Shown: positions 1 to 5,806, numbered from the stretch's first letter. The stretch is DNA of 6,137 nucleotides from Paralactobacillus_A sp963926925 (GCA_963926925.1 CAWUZD010000067.1:1-6137); one strand, 5' to 3'. The notes: generated from the letters alone by a model not told the origin. Numbers and translations: made by a program.

Positions 1-1044
1 GATTTATACAAACAATCTGGTCACTGGGCACATTATAAGGATGATATGTTCCCACCAATGAAGATGGCTGATGGTGAAGAACTTGAATTACGGCCAATGA
101 ACTGCCCAAGTCATATTCAAATTTACAAGCATCATATTCGTTCATACCGTGATTTGCCATTACGAATTGCTGAATTAGGGATGATGCACCGTTATGAAAA
201 ATCAGGTGCTTTGTCTGGTTTACAACGTGTTCGTGAAATGACATTGAATGATGGTCATACTTTCATTACACCAGATCAATTATTAGATGAATTTAAGAGC
301 ATCTTAAACTTGATCTTAGATGTATATCATGACTTTAATATTAAAGATTACTCATTCCGCTTAAGTTATCGTGATCCTAAGAATACTGAAAAGTACTTTG
401 ATGACGATGAAATGTGGAACAATGCCCAATCAGCATTGAAGGCTGCCATGGATGATCTTGGCTTAGATTATGTTGAAGCTGAAGGTGAAGCAGCATTCTA
501 TGGTCCTAAATTGGATATCCAAACCAAGACAGCCATGGGTACTGAAGAAACCATGTCAACTATCCAATTAGACTTCATGTTACCAGAACGCTTCGATTTG
601 CATTACATTGGTGCCGATGGTAAGGAACATCGTCCTGTAATGCTTCACCGTGGTGTTGTGGGGACAATGGAACGGTTTGTGGCTTACTTAACTGAAATCT
701 ATAAAGGCGCATTCCCAACTTGGTTAGCACCAACTCAAATTACCATTATTCCTGTCAAGAATGATTTACATTTGGATTATGCTAAACAAATTGCTAAACA
801 AATGCGTGGTTACAAGTTACGTGTGAAGATCGATGATCGTAATGAAAAGATGAATTACAAGATTCGTGAAGCACAAACTAAGAAGATTCCATATACATTA
901 GTTGTTGGCGATAAGGAAGTCGAAGCTAATACAGTAACCATCCGGCGTTATGGCGAAGAAAAGACAACATCTAAGGGTGTTATTGACTTTATTCATGACG
1001 TTACTGATGAAGTTGCTAACTACAGCCGCGAACGTCAAAATTAA
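1..1044 (+). CDS. thrS: Threonyl-tRNA synthetase, C-terminal part (5' truncated by window)
   Basis: Charges tRNA-Thr with threonine in the cytoplasm (class II aminoacyl-tRNA synthetase). The reading frame is open from base 1, so the first ATG at 46 is internal and the gene starts outside the window. About 300 N-terminal residues (TGS domain, editing domain, start of the catalytic core) are missing by comparison with the usual 640-650. The visible 347 residues hold most of the catalytic core and the anticodon-binding domain. Seen: zinc ligands Cys35 (MNCPSH), His86 (NDGH) and His216 (MLHRG), with Cys-His spacing of 51 as in E. coli Cys334/His385; motif 2 with Arg64 (GMMHRYE); FYGPKLDI; motif 3 with Arg225 (GTMERF). 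The anticodon-binding domain runs from about residue 241 (WLAPTQ) to the end and contains VVGDKEV. All key residues are present, so the enzyme should be active. No terminator follows before the infC promoter. Confidence 0.98.
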   Translation, partial: DLYKQSGHWAHYKDDMFPPMKMADGEELELRPMNCPSHIQIYKHHIRSYRDLPLRIAELGMMHRYEKSGALSGLQRVREMTLNDGHTFITPDQLLDEFKSILNLILDVYHDFNIKDYSFRLSYRDPKNTEKYFDDDEMWNNAQSALKAAMDDLGLDYVEAEGEAAFYGPKLDIQTKTAMGTEETMSTIQLDFMLPERFDLHYIGADGKEHRPVMLHRGVVGTMERFVAYLTEIYKGAFPTWLAPTQITIIPVKNDLHLDYAKQIAKQMRGYKLRVKIDDRNEKMNYKIREAQTKKIPYTLVVGDKEVEANTVTIRRYGEEKTTSKGVIDFIHDVTDEVANYSRERQN

Positions 1045-1056
1045 TTATTAAAAACG

Positions 1057-1085
1057 TTGACAATATTAATAATATCAGTTATTAT
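1057..1085 (+). promoter_or_regulatory. Probable sigma-A promoter of the infC-rpmI-rplT operon
   Basis: A perfect -35 box TTGACA (1057-1062) is followed after 17 bases by TATTAT (1080-1085, 5 of 6 consensus). A perfect TATAAT (1083-1088) overlaps it, but with a 20-base spacer. Transcription would start near 1092-1095, just ahead of the structured leader. It begins 13 bases after the thrS stop codon, which makes it well placed to drive infC independently of thrS. The AT-rich context makes chance -10 matches common, but the perfect -35 at the right distance is convincing. Confidence 0.75.
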
Positions 1086-1090
1086 AATAA

Positions 1091-1212
1091 ACGTTGTAAG
1101 CAGAAGACCCGCTTCTCGCCTAAGTCTTTGACCGCTGGGTATTATCAAGTTGATTATAATTATTGATTAAAATGATTGAAGTTGGGTTATATTATATGAC
1201 CCAACTTTTTTT
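1091..1212 (+). promoter_or_regulatory. Ribosomal protein L20 leader (attenuator) upstream of infC
   Basis: In Firmicutes the infC-rpmI-rplT mRNA carries a leader bound by L20, the product of the third gene, which shuts off the operon by premature termination. Here the stretch after the promoter contains a compact structured element and ends in an intrinsic terminator before the infC ribosome binding site. Visible pairings are AGAAG (1102-1106) with CTTCT (1112-1116), whose loop ACCCG (1107-1111) can pair with GGGT (1137-1140). Alternatively, AAGAC (1104-1108) can pair with GTCTT (1124-1128). The core segment 1100-1140 resembles L20 leaders of lactic acid bacteria as I recall them. The assignment rests on position, layout and that resemblance, not on a covariance-model search. 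The antiterminator pairing was not resolved. Confidence 0.72.
1179..1212 (+). terminator. Intrinsic terminator in the infC leader (attenuator)
   Basis: A perfect 9-bp stem is formed by AAGTTGGGT (1179-1187) and ACCCAACTT (1199-1207), with an 11-base AT-rich loop, followed by a run of seven T (1206-1212). It lies 31 bases before the infC Shine-Dalgarno sequence and downstream of the operon promoter, so it must be read through for infC to be expressed. That is the hallmark of an attenuator. It is also the first terminator after thrS and can end thrS transcripts. Confidence 0.88.
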
Positions 1213-1242
1213 GTATGAAAGTGGTTAAGAAGTAATTACTGT

Positions 1243-1250
1243 GGAGGTGA
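1243..1250 (+). promoter_or_regulatory. Strong Shine-Dalgarno sequence that fixes the infC start
   Basis: GGAGGTGA is an eight-base match to the 3' end of 16S rRNA. Its last three bases are an in-frame TGA stop (1248-1250) for the infC frame, so translation must begin after it. GGAGG ends 6 bases before the ATC at 1254 and 9 bases before the ATC at 1257. No other ribosome binding site of this strength precedes the next usable start, TTG at 1308. Confidence 0.85.
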
Positions 1251-1253
1251 ACA

Positions 1254-1787
1254 ATCATCGCAAGAGATTTAAAGGTTAACAATGGCATTCGTGCTCGTGA
1301 AGTACGTTTGATTTCACAATCAGGTGAACAATTAGGGGTTAAATCTAAGCAAGAAGCTTTACGGTTAGCAGAACAAGCCAATTTAGATGTTGTTTTGGTT
1401 GCACCTAATGCTAAACCACCAGTTGCTCGGATTATGGATTACGGTAAGTATCGCTTTGAAATGCAAAAGAAAGCACGCGATGCTCGTAAGAAACAAAAGA
1501 TTATTAATATTAAGGAAGTACGTTTGAGTCCAACGATTGAAGAAAATGACTTCAATACTAAGTTGAATAATGCTAAGAAGTTCTTGACTAAAGGCGCTAA
1601 AGTTAAAGTGTCTATTCGTTTCAGAGGACGTGCTATTACTCATAAGGAAATTGGACAAAAGGTACTTGAAAAATTAGCAAGTGCTGTACAAGATATTGCG
1701 ACTGTTGAAGTTCGTCCAAAGATGGATGGTCGTAACATGTTCTTGATGCTTGCACCAATTGCTGATAAAGATAAAAAACAAAAATAG
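1254..1787 (+). CDS. infC: Translation initiation factor IF-3, ATC start codon
   Basis: IF3 binds the 30S subunit, keeps 50S away and checks the start codon and initiator tRNA. From ATC 1254 the product has 177 residues, the normal size. The N-terminal domain comes first (VNNGIRAREVRLIS at about residues 8-21), then the IF3 family signature RIMDYGKYRFEMQK at 59-72, a basic linker to about 90 and the C-terminal domain (VRLSPTI, FRGRAITHKE, PKMDGRNMFLML). The frame is closed by TGA at 1248. Between it and TTG 1308 there is no ATG, GTG or TTG, and starting at 1308 would remove 18 conserved residues and lacks a ribosome binding site. So the start is ATC 1254 or ATC 1257 (176 residues); 1254 is chosen because it gives an M-I-A start that I recall from relatives. 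IF3 genes of other bacteria use AUU for self-repression, and the same control is inferred here. It is first in an operon with rpmI and rplT. Confidence 0.95.
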   Translation: MIARDLKVNNGIRAREVRLISQSGEQLGVKSKQEALRLAEQANLDVVLVAPNAKPPVARIMDYGKYRFEMQKKARDARKKQKIINIKEVRLSPTIEENDFNTKLNNAKKFLTKGAKVKVSIRFRGRAITHKEIGQKVLEKLASAVQDIATVEVRPKMDGRNMFLMLAPIADKDKKQK

Positions 1788-1793
1788 TGTTTT

Positions 1794-1814
1794 CTGCATC
1801 GCTGTTTGATGCAG
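1794..1814 (+). promoter_or_regulatory. Perfect 7-bp hairpin between infC and rpmI
   Basis: CTGCATC (1794-1800) and GATGCAG (1808-1814) form a perfect stem around a 7-base loop GCTGTTT. It begins 7 bases after the infC stop and ends 12 bases before the rpmI Shine-Dalgarno sequence (AGGAGG, 1827-1832). A short T run (1822-1826) lies 7 bases downstream, too far away and too short for a normal intrinsic terminator. It may be a partial attenuator, an RNA processing or stability element, or a second control site for L35 and L20. Its function is not known from the sequence. Confidence 0.5.
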
Positions 1815-1839
1815 GATAAAGTTTTTAGGAGGAATTGAC

Positions 1840-2040
1840 ATGCCAAAATTTAAGACACACCGCGCTTCAGCAAAGCGTTTTAAACGCACTGGTAACGGTT
1901 CTTTGAAGCGTTTCCATGCTTATACTTCTCACCTTTTCCACAGCAAAACTAAGAAACAACGTCGTAAGTTACGTCGTCCAGCTTTAGTTTCACATTCAGA
2001 TATGAAACGTATCAAACAAATGGTTTCACAAATGCACTAA
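1840..2040 (+). CDS. rpmI: 50S ribosomal protein L35
   Basis: Small, very basic protein of the large ribosomal subunit. The 66 residues equal the family's usual 64-66. The L35 signature KTHRASAKRFKRTGNG lies at residues 5-20, followed by TSHLFHSKTKKQRRKLR (about 29-45) and a C-terminal helix MKRIKQM. The ATG start follows AGGAGG by 7 bases, an ideal spacing. It sits between infC and rplT, the universal order in Firmicutes, with 52 bases to infC and 45 to rplT. Its level is expected to follow L20 control of the shared mRNA. Nothing is unusual. Confidence 0.98.
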   Translation: MPKFKTHRASAKRFKRTGNGSLKRFHAYTSHLFHSKTKKQRRKLRRPALVSHSDMKRIKQMVSQMH

Positions 2041-2055
2041 TTGCTTATTAGCAAT
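2040..2055 (+). repeat. Small inverted repeat between rpmI and rplT
   Basis: ATTGCT (2040-2045) and AGCAAT (2050-2055) form a 6-bp stem with a TATT loop, starting on the last base of the rpmI stop codon. No T run follows, so it is not a terminator. It could protect or space the mRNA ahead of the rplT ribosome binding site (GGGAGG, 2071-2076), or be chance in AT-rich sequence. Confidence 0.3.
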
Positions 2056-2085
2056 ATTGGACATGAATTAGGGAGGATATAAACA

Positions 2086-2442
2086 ATGACACGTGTTAAA
2101 GGCGGTACTGTTACACGCAAACGTCGTAAGAAGATTTTAAAATTAGCCAAGGGTTATCGTGGCGCAAAACATTTATTATTTAAAGCAGCCAATGCTCAAG
2201 TAATGGTTTCATACCGTTATGCATTCCGTGATCGTCGGGCTCGCAAGCGTGATTTCCGTAAATTATGGATTGCTCGTATTAATGCAGCAGCTCGTATGAA
2301 CGGTATTAGCTACAGCAAATTAATGCATGGCTTGAAAGTAGCTGGTGTTGACATTAACCGTAAGATGTTAGCTGACTTAGCTATTTCTGATGCTAGTGCA
2401 TTTACTGCTTTAGCAGAACAAGCTAAAAAAGCATTAGCTTAA
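2086..2442 (+). CDS. rplT: 50S ribosomal protein L20
   Basis: Binds 23S rRNA early in 50S assembly and, in Firmicutes, represses its own operon through the infC leader. The 118 residues match the family length. The long basic N-terminal extension (residues 2-60, RVKGGTVTRKRRKK) is followed by the globular C-terminal domain with the signature KRDFRKLWIARINAAARMNG (about 54-73), then SYSKLMHGLK and NRKMLADLA. The C-terminal domain is the part that recognises the regulatory RNA in studied species. Start ATG is preceded by GGGAGG at 9 bases. It is the last gene of the operon, with a strong terminator 20 bases downstream. Residue 2 is Thr where many homologues have Pro; otherwise ordinary. Confidence 0.98.
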   Translation: MTRVKGGTVTRKRRKKILKLAKGYRGAKHLLFKAANAQVMVSYRYAFRDRRARKRDFRKLWIARINAAARMNGISYSKLMHGLKVAGVDINRKMLADLAISDASAFTALAEQAKKALA

Positions 2443-2462
2443 GCTATTTTATAGAGATTACG

Positions 2463-2499
2463 AAGTTCTGTGCTACGTGGTTAGTACAGAACTTTTTTT
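2463..2499 (+). terminator. Intrinsic terminator of the infC-rpmI-rplT operon
   Basis: AAGTTCTGTGCTA (2463-2475) pairs with TAGTACAGAACTT (2482-2494) over 13 bp, including one G-U pair, around the loop CGTGGT, and runs into seven T (2493-2499). It starts 20 bases after the rplT stop. The long stem and clean T run make efficient termination likely and separate this operon from the yqeG cluster. Confidence 0.93.
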
Positions 2500-2502
2500 A
2501 TC

Positions 2503-2540
2503 TTGATAACTTTGTTTTTAAAGTGTAAATTAATTATAAT
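2503..2540 (+). promoter_or_regulatory. Probable promoter of the yqeG-yqeH-yhbY-nadD-yqeK-rsfS operon
   Basis: Two overlapping sigma-A type candidates lie between the rplT terminator and yqeG. One is TTGTTT (2512-2517), a 17-base spacer and a perfect TATAAT (2535-2540). The other is TTGATA (2503-2508), a 17-base spacer and TAAATT (2526-2531). Each matches 9 of 12 consensus bases. The perfect -10 favours the first, with a start near 2547 and a short leader before the AAAGGA ribosome binding site (2562-2567). A promoter is needed here because the upstream operon ends at 2499, but the exact boxes are inferred. Confidence 0.55.
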
Positions 2541-2574
2541 TATTTTTGATCAATAAAAATTAAAGGAATTATTA

Positions 2575-3081
2575 ATGTTTAAGATTTTTCAGCCAACATG
2601 GCACGCACATGCAATTTATGATTTAACACCAGAAGTTTTACGTGAACATGGTATTAAAGCTGTTTTAACAGATTTAGATAACACTTTAATTGCTTGGAAT
2701 AATCCATATGGTACTGATCAATTGCGACAATGGTTAAAGCAAATGAAGGCGGCTAATATGCCCGTAATGGTTGTTTCTAACAATTCTTACCAACGGGTAG
2801 GACGTGCGTTAGCAAATTTCTCATTACCTTATATTGCATATTCACTCAAGCCATTGCCATTTGGAGTAAAGAAAGCATTACAACATTTGCATATTAATCC
2901 TGATGAAGCTGTTTTAGTTGGTGACCAATTGCTAACTGATATTTTGGCTGGTCATACAAGTGGTGTTCGGACAATCTTAGTTGATCCGATTGTTTCATCA
3001 GATGCTTTCTTTACTAAGTTTAATCGCATGTTTGAAAAGATTATCTTTCATCATTTGGGTTCAGTAGGAGATATTAATTAA
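2575..3081 (+). CDS. yqeG: YqeG family HAD-type phosphatase
   Basis: HAD superfamily hydrolase of subfamily IIIA; the physiological substrate is not established to my knowledge. The 168 residues match the family's usual size of about 170. HAD motif I is DLDNTL at 33-38 (nucleophile Asp33, acid/base Asp35), motif II is VVSNN with Ser68, motif III is Lys92 (SLKP) and motif IV is GDQLLTD at 116-122 with Asp117 and Asp122. All catalytic positions are filled, so it should be an active phosphatase. There is no signal peptide or membrane segment. The ATG start is preceded by AAAGGA at 7 bases. It is first in its operon and its stop overlaps the yqeH start by one base (TAATG), which suggests coupled translation. 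Its fixed position beside the GTPase yqeH suggests a linked role in ribosome assembly or nucleotide handling; this is inference. Confidence 0.95.
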   Translation: MFKIFQPTWHAHAIYDLTPEVLREHGIKAVLTDLDNTLIAWNNPYGTDQLRQWLKQMKAANMPVMVVSNNSYQRVGRALANFSLPYIAYSLKPLPFGVKKALQHLHINPDEAVLVGDQLLTDILAGHTSGVRTILVDPIVSSDAFFTKFNRMFEKIIFHHLGSVGDIN

Positions 3082-4205
3082 TGAATGAAAATTTAAATGA
3101 TTTACATTGCATTGGTTGTGGTGCATTATTACAAACTGAAGATCCTAATAAACCAGGCTACACACCAGCCAGCGTTTTAAAACGCGCTTTAGAAGATGGC
3201 GATGACAATATTTATTGCCAACGGTGTTTCCGGTTACGGCATTATAACGAAATTGCCGCTGTTAGTGCCACTGCTGATGACTTTTTAAAGTTATTAAATG
3301 AAATTGGCCAAGCTGATGCCTTAATTGTTAATGTAGTTGATATTTTCGATTTTAACGGTAGTGTTATTCCTGGATTACACCACTTTGTTGGCAAAAATCC
3401 CGTAATCTTAGTTGGTAATAAAGTTGATATCTTACCTAAAGATATTAATTTAAATAAGGTAACTCGGTGGTTAGAATCACAAGCCAAGTTAAATGGTTTA
3501 ACACCTGTTGCTACACAATTAATTAGTGCTAAGAAAGGGACTAATATTGATCAATTATTGCAATTAATTAATCAATACCGGCAACATCGTGATGTTTACC
3601 TTGTTGGGGTTACTAATGTTGGTAAATCAACTTTAATTAACCAAATTATCCAACAATTAACGGGACAAAAAGATGTAATTACCACGTCACGTTTTCCTGG
3701 AACAACATTGGATAAGATTGAAATTCCATTGGACGATGGTCATTATTTAATTGATACTCCCGGAATTATTCATGAACATCAAATGGCTCATTTCTTAGGT
3801 GCTAAGGATTTGAAATTAATTGCACCGCAAAAAGCAATTAAACCTAAAATTTATCAATTAATGCCACAACAAACCTTATTCTTAGGTGGCTTAGCACGGT
3901 TTGATTACATTAAAGGTAAGAAACAAGGCTTTGTTGCTTATTTGGGTAACCAATTATTGGTGCATCGAACTAAGTTAGCTAATGCTGACAGTTTTTATCA
4001 AAAACATGTTGGTGAGTTATTACAACCACCACGTGCAAATGAAGTAGCTGATTTTCCACCATTGCAACGTTTTGAATTTTCATTAAAAGAAAAGAGTGAC
4101 ATTGTATTTGCTGGTCTTGGTTGGATTAAAGCACCAGCTGATACATTAGTTGCTGGTTATGCCCCTAAAGGCGTTGATGTTGTGATTCGAAAGTCATTAA
4201 TTTAA
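3081..4205 (+). CDS. yqeH: Circularly permuted GTPase YqeH, 30S ribosome assembly
   Basis: YqeH is needed for 30S subunit maturation in Bacillus subtilis. The 374-residue protein begins with a zinc finger: Cys10-x2-Cys13 (CIGC) and Cys46-x2-Cys49 (CQRC). The GTPase motifs then come in permuted order: G4 NKVD (113-116), G5 SAK (149-151), G1 P-loop GVTNVGKST (176-184), G2 in FPGTT (205-209) and G3 DTPG (225-228). A C-terminal domain of about 145 residues follows, thought to bind RNA or ribosome. All GTPase motifs are intact. The ATG overlaps the yqeG stop by one base and is preceded by AGGAG at 10 bases. In B. subtilis a shikimate dehydrogenase gene follows yqeH; here yhbY follows directly after 14 bases. 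Confidence 0.98.
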   Translation: MNENLNDLHCIGCGALLQTEDPNKPGYTPASVLKRALEDGDDNIYCQRCFRLRHYNEIAAVSATADDFLKLLNEIGQADALIVNVVDIFDFNGSVIPGLHHFVGKNPVILVGNKVDILPKDINLNKVTRWLESQAKLNGLTPVATQLISAKKGTNIDQLLQLINQYRQHRDVYLVGVTNVGKSTLINQIIQQLTGQKDVITTSRFPGTTLDKIEIPLDDGHYLIDTPGIIHEHQMAHFLGAKDLKLIAPQKAIKPKIYQLMPQQTLFLGGLARFDYIKGKKQGFVAYLGNQLLVHRTKLANADSFYQKHVGELLQPPRANEVADFPPLQRFEFSLKEKSDIVFAGLGWIKAPADTLVAGYAPKGVDVVIRKSLI

Positions 4206-4219
4206 TAAGGAGTAGTTAA

Positions 4220-4537
4220 ATGTTAACAGGAAAACAAAAACATTTTTTACGTGGTCAAGCCCAAACAATCAAACCATTATTCCATGTTGGTAAGAATGGT
4301 TTAAGTGAAACTTTTGGTGCCCAAGTAGAAGCCGCTTTACAAAAGCGTGAACTTGTTAAGGTTAATATTATGCCTAACACTGATATTACGGTACAAGAAT
4401 TAAGTGATTTTATGTTGGGTATTGATCAACGGATTAGTATTGCCCAAGTAATTGGTCATACAGTGGTGTTTTATCAAGCATCAATGAAGAAAGAAAATCA
4501 AAAATTATCTAAGCAAGTTAAGGCATTAGCCAAGTAA
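4220..4537 (+). CDS. yhbY: YhbY/YqeI family CRM-domain RNA-binding protein
   Basis: Single CRM-domain protein linked to ribosomal subunit assembly; bacterial homologues associate with pre-ribosomal particles. At 105 residues it is slightly longer than the 96-98 usual in the family, because of a lysine-rich tail after about residue 88 (KKENQK, KQVKALAK). The start LTGKQKHFLRGQAQ and the conserved GKNG loop at 24-27 (HVGKNGL) mark the RNA-binding fold, followed by ALQKRELVKV and the last strand GHTVVFYQ. Start ATG follows TAAGGAG (4206-4212) by 7 bases. It lies between yqeH and nadD, as in other Firmicutes, where the B. subtilis gene is called yqeI. No catalytic function is expected. Confidence 0.95.
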   Translation: MLTGKQKHFLRGQAQTIKPLFHVGKNGLSETFGAQVEAALQKRELVKVNIMPNTDITVQELSDFMLGIDQRISIAQVIGHTVVFYQASMKKENQKLSKQVKALAK

Positions 4538-4558
4538 AATAGATAGGTAGTTTTAGCA

Positions 4559-5194
4559 ATGTTAACGCAAGAAATAGTTGATGTCCAAACGCAAGTTCAG
4601 ACTGAGAAAGTGAATAAAAGAAAACAAGTAGGAATTTTAGGCGGAACATTTAATCCGCCTCATTTGGGTCATTTGATTATTGCTGATCAGGTTGCTTGTC
4701 AATTACACTTAGACAAGGTTTATTTAATGCCTGATGCACGTCCGCCACATCTTGCTCGTAAAAGTTCATCAACAGTTTTATCAACTGCTGATCGTGTTGC
4801 AATGCTAAAACTAGCGATTGCTGATAATCCAAAATTAGATATTGAATTAACTGAAATTAAACGTGGTGGCGTTAGTTACACTTACGATACCATGTTACAA
4901 TTAAGGCAACAGCATCCGAATACTGATTACTACTTTATTATTGGTGGTGATATGGTTGCTGATTTGCCAAATTGGCATAAAATTGCACAATTACAAAAAA
5001 TGGTAACTTTTGTTGGGGTACGTAGGCTTGGTTTTCCCGTTGCAAGTAAGTTTCCAATTTTGTGGGTTGACGTACCATTAATTGACATTAGTTCGACTGC
5101 AATTCGCAAACGTGTTAGTCATCACTGTTCAATTAATTATATGGTACCAACTAAGGTAATTGATTATATTAACAAAAAGGGGCTTTATCGCTAA
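4559..5194 (+). CDS. nadD: Nicotinate-nucleotide adenylyltransferase
   Basis: Transfers AMP from ATP to nicotinate mononucleotide, giving deamido-NAD, an essential step in NAD synthesis. The nucleotidyltransferase signature GGTFNPPHLGH lies at residues 28-38, with catalytic His35 and His38. IIGGDM lies at 127-132 and the C-terminal ISSTAIR motif at 177-183. The 211 residues exceed the roughly 190 of B. subtilis because about 22 polar residues (Gln, Val, Lys rich) precede the first beta strand QVGILGG; I recall similar extensions in lactobacilli. The ATG has only a weak ribosome binding site (AGGT, 4545-4548). A GTG at 4610 (codon 18) would remove most of the extension but has no better site, so the ATG is kept. 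It follows yhbY by 21 bases, and its stop overlaps the yqeK start (TAATG). Confidence 0.96.
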   Translation: MLTQEIVDVQTQVQTEKVNKRKQVGILGGTFNPPHLGHLIIADQVACQLHLDKVYLMPDARPPHLARKSSSTVLSTADRVAMLKLAIADNPKLDIELTEIKRGGVSYTYDTMLQLRQQHPNTDYYFIIGGDMVADLPNWHKIAQLQKMVTFVGVRRLGFPVASKFPILWVDVPLIDISSTAIRKRVSHHCSINYMVPTKVIDYINKKGLYR

Positions 5195-5784
5195 TGAATA
5201 TTGATTACAGTGAATTCACTAATTATTCGCGTGATGAAATATTAACTAAATTACAACAACATCTTAGTGAAGCACGCTATCAGCATTGTCTTAATGTTGA
5301 AGCAACTGCTATTTCATTAGCACAACGTTATCAAGGTGATGTTACGCGGGCTGGTTTGGCTGGTTTAGTTCATGACTATGCTAAACAGCGGAGTGATGAA
5401 GAATTTAAACAAGTAATTGTTCAACAACACTTTGATCCTGAATTATTAGCGTATAATAATGCCATTTGGCATGGCATTGTTGGTGCTTATTTTATTGAAC
5501 AAGAACTAAATATTCATGATGAACAAATTTTGAATGCAGTACGACGTCACACGGTTGGTGCATCAGCCATGTCCCAATTAGATAAAATTGTTTTTGTGGC
5601 TGATTTTATTGAACCTAACCGTGATTTTCCTGGTATTAAGGAAGCACGCCAATTAGCTGATGAAGATTTAGATGCCGCTGTGCGGTTTGAAATTTGTCAT
5701 ACTTTAACTTATTTGATTCAAAAACAAGTAGCAATTTATCCAGGTACTTTATTAACTTATAATGCGTTAGTACCTAATCATTAA
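5194..5784 (+). CDS. yqeK: YqeK, HD-domain symmetrical Ap4A hydrolase
   Basis: YqeK proteins of Gram-positive bacteria split diadenosine tetraphosphate (Ap4A) into two ADP, a role like that of ApaH in E. coli. The 196 residues have the family size. The HD-domain metal ligands appear in order: His31 (RYQHC), His60-Asp61 (LVHD), His93 (IWHG), His119 (RRHT) and Asp137 (VFVADFIEP). Arg143 follows in NRDFPG. The set is complete, so an active metalloenzyme is expected. The ATG overlaps the nadD stop by one base, with a modest AAGGGG site (5177-5182) 11 bases upstream, so translational coupling to nadD is likely. Its neighbour RsfS is cut by the window end. Pairing with nadD is conserved across Firmicutes and suggests shared control of adenine dinucleotides; this is inference. 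Confidence 0.95.
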   Translation: MNIDYSEFTNYSRDEILTKLQQHLSEARYQHCLNVEATAISLAQRYQGDVTRAGLAGLVHDYAKQRSDEEFKQVIVQQHFDPELLAYNNAIWHGIVGAYFIEQELNIHDEQILNAVRRHTVGASAMSQLDKIVFVADFIEPNRDFPGIKEARQLADEDLDAAVRFEICHTLTYLIQKQVAIYPGTLLTYNALVPNH

Positions 5785-5790
5785 TTAATC

Positions 5791-5797
5791 TAAGGAG
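5791..5797 (+). promoter_or_regulatory. Shine-Dalgarno sequence fixing the TTG start of rsfS
   Basis: TAAGGAG lies 9 bases before the TTG at 5807. It is as strong as those of its neighbours, and the reading frame has no ATG until 5888, well inside the conserved domain, so it supports TTG as the start codon. Confidence 0.8.
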
Positions 5798-5806
5798 TGT
5801 AAATTT

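Noticed and set aside
46..1044. A complete short thrS starting at ATG 46
   Set aside because: The frame is open from base 1 and codes for conserved ThrRS residues before 46 (SGHWAHYKDD), so the ATG is internal.
1064..1076. Inverted repeat ATATTA-A-TAATAT after thrS as a terminator
   Set aside because: The loop would be a single base, the stem is all A-T and no T run follows. It lies in the spacer of the infC promoter.
1308..1787. infC starting at TTG 1308
   Set aside because: It would cut 18 conserved N-terminal residues and has no Shine-Dalgarno sequence, whereas a near-perfect one precedes the ATC at 1254.
1822..1826. T run after the infC-rpmI hairpin as an intrinsic terminator
   Set aside because: Only five T, separated from the stem by seven bases. 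A full terminator here would cut off two essential ribosomal protein genes.
1187..1889. Four minus-strand open frames (1187-1381, 1383-1658, 1640-1846, 1674-1889)
   Set aside because: They lie opposite infC and its leader, lack ribosome binding sites and recognisable domains, and overlap each other. The + strand frame is a clear IF3, so these are antisense shadows.
3242..3487. Minus-strand open frame of 81 codons
   Set aside because: It lies wholly inside yqeH, opposite the zinc finger to G4 region, with no domain and no ribosome binding site.
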